Source: Lineus longissimus (lineage: Eukaryota > Nemertea > Pilidiophora > Heteronemertea > Lineidae). From it: a DNA stretch of 64,000 bases. The translations under genes and the position numbers were made by a program. Positions within the stretch are counted from its first letter, which is position 1. Every line of letters begins with the position of its first letter. The DNA lies in contig NC_088323.1 of NCBI RefSeq assembly GCF_910592395.1, positions 15,797,501 to 15,861,500 on the forward strand. The letters are read 5' to 3'. The notes beneath the pieces were generated by a model, which worked only from the letters and a program-made list of their open reading frames with translations, had not been told where the DNA came from and made no database searches. Below, one piece after another: positions 1-10,696 of this stretch.

Positions 1-2040
1 TTTGGCGATTACTACTGTTATCTATATATGGCGGGTGTTGAATATCTCAACTAATATACAAGAATCTGGTAACAAATGCATATACTAGTACATGTATTCA
101 CGAAACTTAAACAGATCTTAACTAAGAAAAAAAAACTCGCTGGTTTACTACTAAGTAAAATTGTGGTCGTTCGGTTTCAGAGAGGTCCCATTAATATGCA
201 TGTAAGGCTTAGCCTTGACCAGATTGAATTTCAGGAGAAAAATTTCATCAAGAAGAACTTTTCACTCGAAATGCCACCCATGCTACGTGGTGACATGACT
301 GTAGTGAAGAGAATTCCTGAGGATAGGAAAGCTGCTCAAGGGAGCAAACTATGTACAATGATGCCCGAAAACAGAGGGCAGTGATTTTTGTAATTTCTTG
401 GTTCCGGACAACGGCGGTTTTGCATTTCTCGGTAGATCCACGGTCAAGCACGGTGAAAACTCGGTATACTCTTGTCAAGAATGGCCATTTCTTGGTTAGA
501 GGGTGTCTACTATATTGTGTGTTACATATCTAGTAACATCATCCAAAGCCGCCTTGTTTTCATCATCCTCCAGAAATGATGGAACATCTGCTTACGGATT
601 CCATTAATTTCCCTACTTGGAACTTGACCTTCTTCAAGCCAAGTCTGTAGTCTTGTGGTAACATGGTCGGGAACTTACTAAAGTAGTTCCTTCCGGCAAT
701 TTTTTGTTTTGATAGGCAAGAGAACGGAGATAGGCGAGAGAACTCTCCCTGTACCTCTTATAGTCTTAAGTAAGCAGGAACTCACCTGCTTCGCAATAGC
801 CGGTGTAGGAATGGAAAATGTCCCCCTGGAAAAGGTGTCCAGACTATCGTGGGCTGGCCGATTATGATATGTCGTATATCATGGTTCTGTAGAGGCCATT
901 ACCGTCACTAGCTTAGAAATTAAGGCACCTAATTAAAGAACCAATTGTTCGGCGGACATTCGTTTCTATACAGGACTTTTCAAACCATGTGATATTGAAC
1001 ACAGAGTGTTTCGGAGTTTGGTGAACACGCAACCATGGCACTCGCCTTGTAAATAACCCGACCAATAATCATGGGTGCCCCAGGGGTCTGTTGTCGTTAT
1101 CATTACTGTAACCAGGACCATCAATAGGTTCTGCTGACATCAGGAATCAGGTGAGCAAAAGTCTATTACTCTTGTTTGAAGTGCACGGAGGGCAACTATT
1201 TAGGTGAGCATGACATTTTGTGAAATGTTTTTTAAGAATGCCCCAACTAGTATCGGAATCATATCACGTGATGTGGGCTTTCAATAGTACTGTCATGTGA
1301 TCACAGTTCTTTTGGCGTTTGCTTGGATGAGATATCACATTGTAAGCGCGTCTTCAATCACACGATGTTGTGGAATGTTGCATCTTGAGTCTATTGTCTC
1401 AATCAGTAATCTCGTCCAGCCTTTCTTTACGGTCTCCGCCCCTAAACCGACCCAAAACAATGTTTTAAGTCAAATGTACGAATCAAAATACACGCTTAGC
1501 TCCTTATAGGTTAACCATTACAATTTCTGGGGCCCCATTGACGGGATCGGACCATAATGTTCCCTTCCGAGTATATCAATTGGCCTTGTAACAATCTGAA
1601 GTCCCCCCCCCCCCCACACACACAAGTAGTCCAACCAGTGTCGCACCGCGAATGATCAAACGCACATCCGATTGGTCTCTACCAGTCGACACTGACGCAA
1701 CTATTTAGGTGTGTATGATCATGACATTTTGTTAAATTGGCTCTTTTTCAGAGCTCATTATTGATCTCAAAGGATGCTGTGCAGCTTGTCACAGAGCTGT
1801 AAAGGTGCGTTCAAAAGAGGGCGGGATATCTTCAGTTATATTCTTTCGAATTCGATGAATTTTTCTTTCCACATAATTCAGACAATTCTCTCCAAATTTC
1901 TGAAAAGAATTTGTGGAGATTGTACAAATTATAAAAGAGACAATTAGGATCCAAGTGATTATGAAATTTGCGGTGAAATACAGATTCTCTCCTATGGCAG
2001 CTGGCTGTCTAAGAATATCTAAGAAGTTTCCTATCTCGTA
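1..2040. repeat. Non-coding start of a 14.4-kb segmental duplication (copy 1)
   Basis: This stretch runs in from the left window edge and matches 14405-16450 almost base for base. A third, inverted version of part of it is at 39537-40690. Short open frames inside it are broken in one copy or another; for example a small insertion near 14690 disrupts the frame seen at 76-384. I see no gene. It lies beyond the 3' end of receptor G1. Confidence 0.85.
1603..1624. repeat. C-run followed by (AC)n microsatellite
   Basis: About 13 C residues are followed by a short AC repeat. The same tract is at about 16013-16034, and a shortened one is near 20377, marking the same site in other duplication copies. 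Confidence 0.9.
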
Positions 2041-2643
2041 TCGGAATCATATCATGTGAGTGAGTGTGGTGTCACTGGTATTGCCATGTGTTCAAAGTAT
2101 CCTTCGGCAATTGCTTGGATCAAATATCACATGGCAAGCACGCCTTTACACGATGTTGTGGAATTCGGCATCTTGAAGCAGGAATTGCACCCGTCAGACG
2201 ACTTTTTAAGCCGAACCTCGCGGGCAAAATCCAAAAGCGGCCTGGTGACAACATTTGTGATCAGAGTAAACCGCTCTCATGCGTAATGTGTGATCTTCAC
2301 AAACAAATTACAACAAGAATAGCTGCACCTAGTCTATAGTCTTAATCCGGCAATAATATTATCCGGTACCCTCGATCTACAACAGTGATCACTAAAACAG
2401 GCCAATTCTTTCTTTACAGTCGATCACCGCAAAACATTGTTTTCAGTCAAACGTTCGAGAGTAAACTTGGCTTATACAACGATACCGGTGTAGAAGTCAA
2501 TGTCACCCGGGTAAAGTAACGGTTCCAAATTTGTATTCTGATAGATTGAGGTATGATTCCCTCTTAGACGATTCAGCAAAGATCTATTCTCCTCCCTGAT
2601 GTCGAACGTTAAAATCATCGACTGGTTAACTTAATGAGTTACC
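2041..2643. repeat. Type A 3' flank of receptor G1
   Basis: This module is repeated downstream of G3 (8961-9583), G5 (16451-17053) and G6 (20811-21387). It is a diverged relative of the type B flank found at 5340-5783, sharing short blocks such as TTGCTTGGAT and GTCAAACGTTCGAGA. The 76-codon frame at 2056-2286 starts only at GTG and is interrupted in the G6 copy, so it is not a gene. No clear AATAAA signal was found close to the receptor stop codon. Confidence 0.75.
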
Positions 2644-3738
2644 TCATGCACTCCTCAGTCGGAACAGCTCAATTAATCCTTTCCTAAAACGGTTGCCTGT
2701 TGCGCAGTAAATGAAGAAATTAACGAAGCTGTTGAAATAGGTCAAAAAACGGGAAATGTAGTATAAGGGATTTGTCCAAGCGTAATCAGTACTAAGAGAT
2801 GTTAACACGTTTAAAATACTAGCTATGTCATTCACAGCCTTTGGTGTCTCTAGTAAAAGGAATACCATCACGACCACCAGCACCCGTATTGTGGCTGTAT
2901 TTGCTCCTCTTCGTCGGCTGTCTAAACCTCTCGTCGCCATGTCAGTCTTTCTCCTCGAGGCCTTGAGAGATTTCAACACATTATAAGTGGTGAATATCAA
3001 AATGATCATTGGCAATAAAGAAACGACCAAAAATGAAAGGCCTCGAAAATAAAAAATAAAGTAAACCGAATGGTCATGGAGTTCAGAAAGTATCCATCTT
3101 GGTCTTGTCCTGCCAACGCAAGGATCGTAGTAGTACTTGAGCGAGTAGGAAAACCGCATTGGAATGACGTATACAAATGAGCAGCTTAACACACATCCAA
3201 CTGTGATATAAGCGTTTCGATTTGTGCAGATCGAGGCTGCCTTTAACGGTCTGCAGACAGCTATAAACCGCTCGATTGCAACGCAGACCGTGAGGTAGCT
3301 GGATGTCGACTTGGCAAACAACATCAACATCCGAATATATGGATACAATGTATTATAGTATTCCCAATATGTGTTCATTAATACCACATGATGATGCAAT
3401 CGCTGCATGGTACTGCGTAGTTCAGTTAGCACTACAAGGCAATCAGCAACAGCCAATGCTCTGAGGAAAATAGATGTTGATGTTAATGGCCGCTCACGAC
3501 CGATAACTATAAAAGCAAGACAATTCCCAACAACACCCAGAGGTGTGAAGGTCAGCATCAAAGGCACGTGGAGGATAAACCTAAGATAGCTCCTCCAACT
3601 TGAAAATGATTTCGGTCTGTAGCCATAAAGACATTTTACAACACCCGGAATGGTTGTGGTAAGAGAAGACGTAACCTCCATTGCCTCGGTGACATTCATT
3701 TGAAGCGGCAGAGACTCCATTGCCTCAGTGACATTCAT
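2644..3738 (-). CDS. G1: class A GPCR, peptide-receptor-like, tandem paralog
   Basis: The protein is 364 residues and runs from the ATG of an MNVT repeat; the frame is open upstream only from a GTG, so the ATG is chosen. Residues 1-50 form an extracellular N-terminus with two NVT sequons. Helix 1 (51-79) has the GN pair (N72) and helix 2 has D99. ERF at 156-158 replaces DRY. ECL2 (about 195-232) carries C207. ICL3 (about 252-283) is basic. Helix 6 has L-E-T-P (296-299), helix 7 has N-F-F-I-Y (340-344), and the tail is 20 residues. The helix 7/tail pattern resembles FMRFamide-receptor-like class A receptors, but the ligand is unknown. No cysteine lies at 3.25. It differs from G5 at only four residues. 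A splice acceptor (TTTCTAG) lies 16 bases before the ATG. Confidence 0.88.
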   Translation of the reverse strand: MNVTEAMESLPLQMNVTEAMEVTSSLTTTIPGVVKCLYGYRPKSFSSWRSYLRFILHVPLMLTFTPLGVVGNCLAFIVIGRERPLTSTSIFLRALAVADCLVVLTELRSTMQRLHHHVVLMNTYWEYYNTLYPYIRMLMLFAKSTSSYLTVCVAIERFIAVCRPLKAASICTNRNAYITVGCVLSCSFVYVIPMRFSYSLKYYYDPCVGRTRPRWILSELHDHSVYFIFYFRGLSFLVVSLLPMIILIFTTYNVLKSLKASRRKTDMATRGLDSRRRGANTATIRVLVVVMVFLLLETPKAVNDIASILNVLTSLSTDYAWTNPLYYISRFLTYFNSFVNFFIYCATGNRFRKGLIELFRLRSA

Positions 3739-3754
3739 TTTATCGGTTCTGTCC

Positions 3755-4303
3755 CTAGAAATACATAAAGATAAGATCGCTAACACTTAGGGCTGGATTC
3801 CTCGAAGTAACGCAAGTATGTTTTACAGTCCAAATCACAATTGACATCCCTAGAATCGCGTCATTGGCGCGTCAGCTGCCCAGTGCGTCGGTTAGTTGCG
3901 CGTAATATACGCGAAACATAGAGAGATAAATGCGTCACTGGTGCGTCAATAGCGTGCAACTGCGGCGTACGTTGTGCGTCACTGACGCGCAGCAGGATGG
4001 ATGTCATTTGTGACTTGGACTGTAACCATCAATAAATAGCCTAATCTATCCGTGGCCTAACTGTTAATTTTCTCATTCAATATCCTGGCTTATTTCGATC
4101 TGTTGGGGTAACCTCTTGACCTCCATTCGCTATTTTGAACCCACCTACGATGAGGCTCTCCTCGGACGTCTTGAATCAGCATTAGGGACCATTTCATTAA
4201 ACCTGGCCCAAGTATAACAATTATCACCCTCTAACATTTAGATTGCTTCACTGATACATGTATTTTACCCTAGGGACTCACTAAACTTCAATCGGTTACT
4301 CAC
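3755..4303 (-). other. Predicted 5' intron of G1
   Basis: On the minus strand the donor CTG|GTGAGT is at 4304/4303 and the acceptor TTTCTAG|GG is at 3755/3754, giving a 549-base intron. Both sites are kept at equivalent places in G3, G5 and G8. The B-type genes G2, G4 and G6 have TTTCAAAG as acceptor instead. The intron is inferred, with no transcript evidence. Confidence 0.55.
3823..4025. mobile_element. Intronic MITE (GCGTCA-rich) of G1
   Basis: Terminal inverted repeats of about 27 bases start TTACAGTCCAA and continue to GACATCC at both ends. The interior is full of GCGTCA and its inverse. Copies sit at the same intronic place in every other receptor with an intact 5' end, and a degenerate solitary copy is at 29419-29550. 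No transposase is encoded. Confidence 0.8.
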
Positions 4304-5229
4304 CAGATAAGTCCAGGATATTATATTGAAATTTTATATTGACAGCTGCACCTATGGTGAAAGCACGTGGTGGAACGTTTTCAAATTGACTGCAAGCTGC
4401 TCTTATCGAAGGCCCTGTCTCTTCATTGTGTGTGTAACATTGAGTGTTCGTACCGCAGTAATTCCAAGCCCCGTCTCTCCTCACCAGTGACTAAGTTGGT
4501 ATTGCTACAATGGATTATCAGAACTAAAATATAACACGTTTGGTGTGAGGTATTAATCAGATGCATTGATTTATAAAAAGTTATCGATTTCCAGTCTCGG
4601 TAATTGGATAATCTGCCACTGAAACTGCATCTAGCAACATTTACCTTTTTTAGAAGCAGTAGCGCGTTATACTTGTATATGGAATAATGTTGATCATGCT
4701 TTTAGGTCAGTAAGGATTAAGCAAAAAGATACACGAATTGCCCGCTTTCGTTAGTTTTCCCGAACCCATTCGTGCCAGAAGTGTGTCACACGAAAATCCC
4801 GCCAACAAATAAGCCCATTTAAGTTGGAATGAATCGGGCCTGTGTGAGAGTACTCCTGATAATTGAACAGTGAATGGCCGTGTCATTAACATATTGTTTG
4901 TGCAATTTTGTTGTTTTTTGTTGTTGTTGTAAATATGTTGTTTTGCAATCTTCTACCAAGGAGGAAATAAAGAAATGATATCTATTGGAAGCCTGCCCCC
5001 AAATCGGGCCAATGGGGCAGTGGCGCTCAAAATTTCAATGGGCTAAAGCTGCGCGACATCAAGTATCATTTGATCGAGGTGCATAAAAATAAATCAAAAC
5101 AATTTTTCTAGAAATGTGAGCGATATGAAAAGTTTCCTTATTAACATCTCTAACAAAATTATAAAGTATGATAGAATCATAAAAGTGGGGAGTGAACCAG
5201 AACACTTACTTTGTCTCAAATAACGGGTA
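4026..5229 (-). promoter_or_regulatory. 5' leader exon and promoter region of G1
   Basis: This region is repeated upstream of other receptors (18436-19640, 24407-26995, 31026-32570 and 36038-37325). The predicted leader exon ends at 4304 on GTGAGT. An AAG|GTAAAT donor-like site near 4645 may end an earlier exon. A 61-codon ATG frame at 4707-4892 recurs in the A-type copies but is destroyed in the diverged B-type copy, so it is not called a gene. No convincing TATA box was identified. Confidence 0.5.
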
Positions 5230-5783
5230 GAGTTAACTTAAGATAGCGTTATCTCCTTTACTTTAGTCTTTAGACTTAACACCAAGGTAAGTTGACGCCA
5301 GCGTTAGTGACATTAACAACCGGGCCCTGATCTATTATTTTTAACAATTGTGGGCTTTCAATAGTACTGTCATGTGATCACAGTATCTTTTGGCGATTGC
5401 TTGGATGAGATATAACATTGTGAGCGCATCTTCAACCACACGATGTTGTGGAATGTTGCATCTTGAGTCTATTGTCTAAATCAGTAATCTCGTCCAGTCT
5501 TTCTTTACGGTCTCCGCCCCTAAACCGAGCCAAAACAATGTTTTAAGTCAAACGTTCGAGAATAAATTTGGCTTCTACAGCGATACCAGTTCAGATGTTC
5601 AAATGTCACTCCTAGAAAAGTACGGTTCCATAATTGTATTCTGACGGATTGAGGTATGATTCCCTTTTTCAAAATATCATACACCACCTAAGACAACAAT
5701 CGATTAGACGATTTAGCAAAGATCTATTCTCCTCCCTGGTGTCGAACGTTAAAATCATCGACTGGTTAACTTAATGAGTTACC
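5230..5783. repeat. Type B 3' flank of G2, with a truncated MITE at 5230-5335
   Basis: The B-type flank (GTACTGTCATGTGATCACAG and onward) lies next to a left-truncated copy of the MITE found whole at 26996-27152. The junction at about 5230 is where the match between 1-5230 and 14405-19641 stops. Confidence 0.7.
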
Positions 5784-6917
5784 TCATGCACTCCTCAGTC
5801 GGAACAGCTCAATTAATCCTTTCCTAAAACGGTTGCCTGTTGCGCAGTAAATGAAGAAATTAACGAAGCTGTTGAAATAGGTCAAAAAACGGGAAATGTA
5901 GTATAAGGGATTCATCCAAGCGTAATGAATACTAAGAGATGTAAACACGTTTAAAATACTAGCTATGTCACTCACAGCCTTTGGTGTCTCTAGTAAAAGG
6001 AATACTATCACGACCACCAGCACCCGTATTGTGGCTGTATTTGCTCCTCTTCGTCGGCTGTCTAAACCTCTCGTCGCCATGTCAGTCTTTCTCCTCGAGG
6101 CCTTGAGAGATTTCAACACATTATAAGTGGTGAATATCAAAATAATCATTGGCAATAAAGAAACGAACAAAAATGCAAGGCTTCGATAATAAAAAATATA
6201 GTAAACCGGATGGTCATGGAGTTCAGAATACCTCCATCTTGGTCTTGTCCTGCCAACGCAAGGATCGTAGTAGTACTTGAGCATGTAGGAAAACCGCAGT
6301 GGAATGACGTATACAAATGAGCAGCTTAACACACATCCAACTGTGATATAAGCGTTTCGATTTGTGCAGATCGAGGCTGCCTTTAACGGTCTGCAGACAG
6401 CTATAAACCGCTCGATTGCAACGCAGACCGTGAGGTAGTTGGATGTCGACTTGGCAAACAACATCAACATCCGAATATATGGATACAATGTATTATAGTA
6501 TTCCCAATATGTGTTCATTAATACCACATAATAATGCAATCGCTCCATGGTACTGCGTAGTTCAGTTAGCAACACAAGGCAATCAGCAACAGCCAATGCT
6601 CTGAGGAAAATAGATGTTGATGTAAATGGCCGCTCACGACCAATAACGATAAAAGCCAGACAATTCCCAACAACACCCAGAGGGGTGAAGGTCAGCATCA
6701 AAGGCACGTGGAGGATGAACCTAAGATAGCGCCTCCAACTTGAAAATGATTTCGGTCTGTAGCCAGCAAGACATTTTACAACACCCTGAATGGTTGTGGT
6801 AAGAGAAGACGTAACCTCCATTGCCTCGGTGACATTCATTGTAAGTGGCAGAGACACCACTGACATGGTGACATTCATTTGAAGCGGCAGAGACACCATT
6901 GCCTCAGTGACATTCAT
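5784..6917 (-). CDS. G2: class A GPCR, tandem paralog with three NVT repeats
   Basis: The protein is 377 residues and starts at the first MNVT. Three 13-residue N-terminal units (one 39-bp DNA repeat each) give three sequons, against two in G1. The rest follows the family plan: conserved N-terminal cysteine (residue 49), D in helix 2, ERF, DPC in ECL2, L-E-T-P in helix 6, N-F-F-I-Y in helix 7, and a tail ending R-S-A. ECL2 reads RWRYSELHDHPVYYIFYYRS and ECL3 contains SIHYAWM, so both differ from G1. ICL3 is identical to all the others. Flanks are type B. The acceptor TTTCAAAG precedes a 15-base leader. The gene looks intact. Confidence 0.87.
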   Translation of the reverse strand: MNVTEAMVSLPLQMNVTMSVVSLPLTMNVTEAMEVTSSLTTTIQGVVKCLAGYRPKSFSSWRRYLRFILHVPLMLTFTPLGVVGNCLAFIVIGRERPFTSTSIFLRALAVADCLVLLTELRSTMERLHYYVVLMNTYWEYYNTLYPYIRMLMLFAKSTSNYLTVCVAIERFIAVCRPLKAASICTNRNAYITVGCVLSCSFVYVIPLRFSYMLKYYYDPCVGRTRPRWRYSELHDHPVYYIFYYRSLAFLFVSLLPMIILIFTTYNVLKSLKASRRKTDMATRGLDSRRRGANTATIRVLVVVIVFLLLETPKAVSDIASILNVFTSLSIHYAWMNPLYYISRFLTYFNSFVNFFIYCATGNRFRKGLIELFRLRSA

Positions 6918-7057
6918 TTTATCGGCGGGGTCCTTTGAAATGCATAAAGATAAGATCGCCGACACTTAGGGCTCGATTCCTCGAAGTCGTTTCTGAGACA
7001 AGACGTACCACCATGGATAGGAGAAATCTGACATATGATTTTAACCAAAGTATGTTT

Positions 7058-7256
7058 TTACACTCCATATCACAATTCATATCTCTTAAATCGCGCTAGC
7101 TACCATGTGCGTCGGTCGCGTGTAAGTTGCTTGTAAATATACGCGAAACGTAGAGAGATAAGCGGGTCACTTGTGCGTGAATGGCGTGCAACTACTGCGT
7201 ACGTTGTGCGTCACTATCGCGAAGCAGGATGGATGTCATTGGTGACTTGGATGTAA
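7058..7256. mobile_element. Intronic MITE of G2
   Basis: This is a diverged copy of the 3823-4025 element, with TTACACTCCATATCAC at one end and GTGACTTGGATGTAA at the other. It shares its particular substitutions with the G4 copy (13051-13249), which marks the B lineage. Confidence 0.75.
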
Positions 7257-8260
7257 CCATCAGTACGAAATCTAAATGGTTTTAATATTTCCAACCTTGG
7301 TATCCGAGGGTGTTGTTTACCTGTGCTGCGAATTGGCGGAATCGGGTCGAAACATCTCTTGCTCTCAAACGTAACCAATCCTCTGTATTTTTTCCTTGTC
7401 ATTAAATTCAATCGGTTACTCACCAGATAAGTCCAGGATATTACATCCAAATTTTAGATTAGCAGCTGCAACGACGACGTTAGTATACTGTTCGGGTCAA
7501 TGGATCATTTAATTAAAACCTACCCGAAATATAATATCACCCTATAACGTTTAGATTGCTTCACTTTTACACATATTTAACCGAAGAACTCACTAAAATT
7601 CAATCGGTTACTCACAAGATACAGTCCAGGATATTACATCCACATTTTATATTGACAGCTGCACCTATGGTGAAAGCGCGTGGTGGGACGTTTTCAAATT
7701 GACTGCAAGCTACTCTTATCGAAGGCCCTGTCTCTTCATTGTGTGTGTAACATTGAGTGTTCGTACCACAGGAATTCCAAGCCCCGTCTCATCTCACCTG
7801 TGACTAAGTTGGTATTGCTACAATGGAATATCAGAACGACAAAAACACATTTGGTGTTCCTTTTAAAATAGTTATCGATTTCCAGTCTCCCTAATTTGAT
7901 AATCTGCCACTGAAACTGCATCCAGCAACACTTATCCTTTTTTAGGAAACTCATTATTACAGTACCGCGTTATATCAGGTGTAATGTTGATCATTATATG
8001 ATGGCAGTAAGGATTAAGGAAAAAGATACATGAATTGCCATTTTTCGTTCGTAACAATAATATTCCCTAACCCATGCATCCCTGAAGTGTGTCACCCGAA
8101 GACGGCTCTGGTCCAGGTACACTTGAAGCCTGGTGGTTCAAAGTGCCCCCTCCCCATGTCTAAGCCCATTCATATAACAATAAATTACGTGTTCTAGTGT
8201 GTGTGGAAGTACTTCTGAGAATTGCCCTGTGAATGATCGAACCGTTGACATATTGAATAC
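7257..8260 (-). promoter_or_regulatory. 5' leader and upstream region of G2 (B type)
   Basis: Two GTGAGT donors are present on the minus strand (7418-7423 and 7610-7615), each after a similar leader-exon block, so the leader exon has been duplicated in tandem. The distal part (7990-8260) is a strongly diverged, indel-rich version of the A-type upstream region. Confidence 0.5.
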
Positions 8261-8520
8261 ATTCCGTGTTGAACGAAGAGGTGACATTCAGTAAAGTCCT
8301 GCCTAATCCTGTGACTTTGGATAGTTAGGTAGTATTGACGGCTTGGTGATCTATCTACTTGTTGTCATAGACCCAATCACGCGTATTCTGCTACTGCGGG
8401 CTTCAGGGAATTTTAACTTTAAAGAGGGGCAAAGATTTGTGTCTCACAATGTTTTCTTAAACTTTACAGCTCTTTCTCAAGTAATCTCCAGATATTGGGT
8501 GAAGTGCAGTTTTAGAAATA
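8261..8520. other. Segment without counterpart in other units
   Basis: I find no matching block elsewhere in the window, and no gene. The 64-codon frame here starts at a non-ATG codon and has no recognisable features. Confidence 0.4.
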
Positions 8521-9583
8521 CATGCTTAGCTCCTTAGAGGTAAACCATTACAATTTCTGGGCTCCCGTTGACGGGATCGGACGCACATCCGATTGGTCTC
8601 TACCAGTCGACACTGACGCAACTATTTAGGTGTGTATGATCATGACATTTTGTAAAATTGGCTCTTTTTCATTTCTCATTATTGATCTCAAAGGATGCTG
8701 TGCAGCTTGTCACAGAGCTATAAAGGTGCGTTCAAAAGAGGGCGGGATATCTTCAGTTATATTCTTTCGAATTCGATGAATTTTTCTTTCCACATAATTC
8801 AGACAATTCTCTCCAAATTTCTGAAAAGAATTTGTGGAGATTGTACAAATTATAAAAGAGACAATTAGGATCCAAGTGATTATGCAATTTGCGGTGAAAT
8901 ACAGATTCTCTCCTTTGGCAGCTGGCTGTCTAAGAATATCTAAGAAGTTTCCCATCTCGTATCGGAATCATATCATGTGAGTGAGTGTGGTGTCACTGGT
9001 ATTGCCATGTGTTCAAAGTATCCTTCGGCAATTGCTTGGATCAAATATCACATGGCAAGCACGTCTTTACACGATGTTGTGGAATTTGGCATCTTGAAGC
9101 AGGAATTGCACCCGTCAGACGACTTTTTTAGCCGAACCTCGCGGGCAAAATCCAAAAGCGGCCTGGTGACAACATTTGTGATCAGAGTAAACCGCTCTCA
9201 TGCGTAATGTGTGATCTTCACAAACAAATTACAACAAGAATAGCTGCACCTAGTCTATAGTCTTAATCCGGCAATAATATTATCCGGTACCCTCGATCTA
9301 CAACAGTGATCACTAAAACAGGCCAATTCTTTCTTTACAGTCGATCACCGCAAAACATTGTTTTCAGTCAAACGTTCGAGAGTAAACTTGGCTTATACAA
9401 CGATACCGGTGTAGAAGTCAATGTCATCCGGGTAAAGTAACGGTTCCAAATTTGTATTCTGACGTATTAAGGTATGATTCCCTCTTTCAAAATATCATCC
9501 ACCACCTGATATAACAATTGATTAGACGATTCAGCAAATATCTATCCTCCTCCCTGATGTCGAATGTTAAAATCACCGACTGG
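8521..9583. repeat. Type A 3' flank of G3
   Basis: This stretch matches 1500-2640 and 16070-17050. A microsatellite-bearing block present in those copies is missing here. No gene is seen. Confidence 0.75.
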
Positions 9584-10696
9584 TTAACTTAATGAGTTAC
9601 CTGATGCACTTCTCAGCCGGAACAGCTCAATTAGTCCTTTCCTAAAACGGTTGCCTGTTGCGCAGTAAATGAAGAAATTAACGAAGCTGTTGAAATAGGT
9701 CAAAAATCGGGAAATGTAGTATAAGGGATTTATCCAAGCGTAATCAATACTGAGAGATGTTAACACGTCTAACATACTAGCTATGTCATTCGCAGCCTTT
9801 GGTGTCTCTAGTAAAAGGAATACTATCACGACCACCAGCACCCGTATTGTGGCTGTATTTGCTCCTCTTCGTCGGCTGTCTAAACCTCTCGTCGCCATGT
9901 CAGTCTTTCTCCTCGAGGCCTTGAGAGATTTCAACACATTATAAGTGGTGAATATCAAAATGATCATTGGCAATAAAGAAACGACCAAAAATGCAAGGCT
10001 TCGGTAATAAAAAATATAGTAAACCGGATGGTAATAGAGTTCAGAATACCTCCATCTTGGTCTCGTCCTGCCAACGCAAGGATCGTAGATGTACTTGAGC
10101 ATGTAGGAAAACCGCATTGGAATGACGTATGCAAATGAGCAACTTAACACACATCCAACTGTGATATAAGCGTTTCGATTTGTGCAGATCGAGGCTGCCT
10201 TTAACGGTCTGCAGACAGCTATAAACCGCTCGATTGCAACGCAGACCGTGAGGTAGCTGGATGTCGACTTGGCAAACAACATCAACATCAGAATATATGG
10301 ATACAATGTGTTATAGTATTCCCAATATGTGTTCATTAATACCACATGATAATGCAATCGCTGCATGGTACTGCGTAGTTCAGTTAGCACTACAAGGCAA
10401 TCAGCAACAGCCAATGCTCTGAGGAAAATAGATGTTGATGTTAATGGCCGCTCACGACCGATAACGATAAAAGCCAGACAATTCCCAACAACACCCAGAG
10501 GTGTGAAGGTCAGCATCAAAGGCACGTGGAGGATGAACCTAAGATAACGCCTCCAACTTGAAAATGATTTCGGTCTGTAGCCAGCAAGACATTTTACAAC
10601 ACCCGGAATGGTTGTGGTAAGAGAAGACGTAACCTCCATTGCCTCGGTGACATTCATTTGAAGCGGCAGAGACTCCATTGCCTCAGTGACATTCAT
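9584..10696 (-). CDS. G3: class A GPCR, tandem paralog
   Basis: The protein is 370 residues with two NVT repeats and the family's conserved landmarks. The stop codon of G1 is a sense codon here (TGA to TCA), adding S-G-N-S-L-S to the tail; G6 and G8 share this extension. Distinctive residues are L for R in the lower part of ECL1/helix 3 (YPYILM), A in helix 4, KYIYDPC in ECL2, ELYYHPVYYIFYYRS after it, and A-N-D-I-A-S-M-L-D in helix 6/ECL3. Flanks are type A. It appears intact. Confidence 0.87.
   Translation of the reverse strand: MNVTEAMESLPLQMNVTEAMEVTSSLTTTIPGVVKCLAGYRPKSFSSWRRYLRFILHVPLMLTFTPLGVVGNCLAFIVIGRERPLTSTSIFLRALAVADCLVVLTELRSTMQRLHYHVVLMNTYWEYYNTLYPYILMLMLFAKSTSSYLTVCVAIERFIAVCRPLKAASICTNRNAYITVGCVLSCSFAYVIPMRFSYMLKYIYDPCVGRTRPRWRYSELYYHPVYYIFYYRSLAFLVVSLLPMIILIFTTYNVLKSLKASRRKTDMATRGLDSRRRGANTATIRVLVVVIVFLLLETPKAANDIASMLDVLTSLSIDYAWINPLYYISRFLTYFNSFVNFFIYCATGNRFRKGLIELFRLRSASGNSLS

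Noticed and set aside
76-384. 102-codon frame at the window start
   Set aside because: The duplicate at 14470-14790 carries an insertion that breaks it, and it has no recognisable domain.
2056-2286. 76-codon frame repeated at 8977-9207 and 16466-16696
   Set aside because: It starts only at GTG, and the copy near 20827 has a TGA in it.
3407-3589. 60-codon plus-strand frame opposite each receptor gene
   Set aside because: An antisense shadow of helices 1-2, retained because the receptor sequence is conserved.
2644-3786. Receptor start at the upstream GTG (MLAILSLC or MSAILSLC)
   Set aside because: It is not a eukaryotic start codon. The sequence there is the intron end with a polypyrimidine-AG acceptor, and the ATG of the MNVT repeat is present in all intact copies.
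4304-4484. Leader exon read as coding and fused in frame to the receptor start
   Set aside because: The joining frame fits only the copies with the one-base-longer exon end (G5, G8). It has no ATG and begins with a TGA in those copies, while G1 and G3 would be out of frame.
4707-4892. 61-codon ATG frame recurring at 19118-19303, 26228-26410, 31610-31792 and 36458-36640
   Set aside because: The copies are too young for identity to show selection. The diverged B-type version (about 7990-8260) is full of indels with no frame, and the peptide has no known domain. It could act as an upstream ORF, but I do not call a gene.
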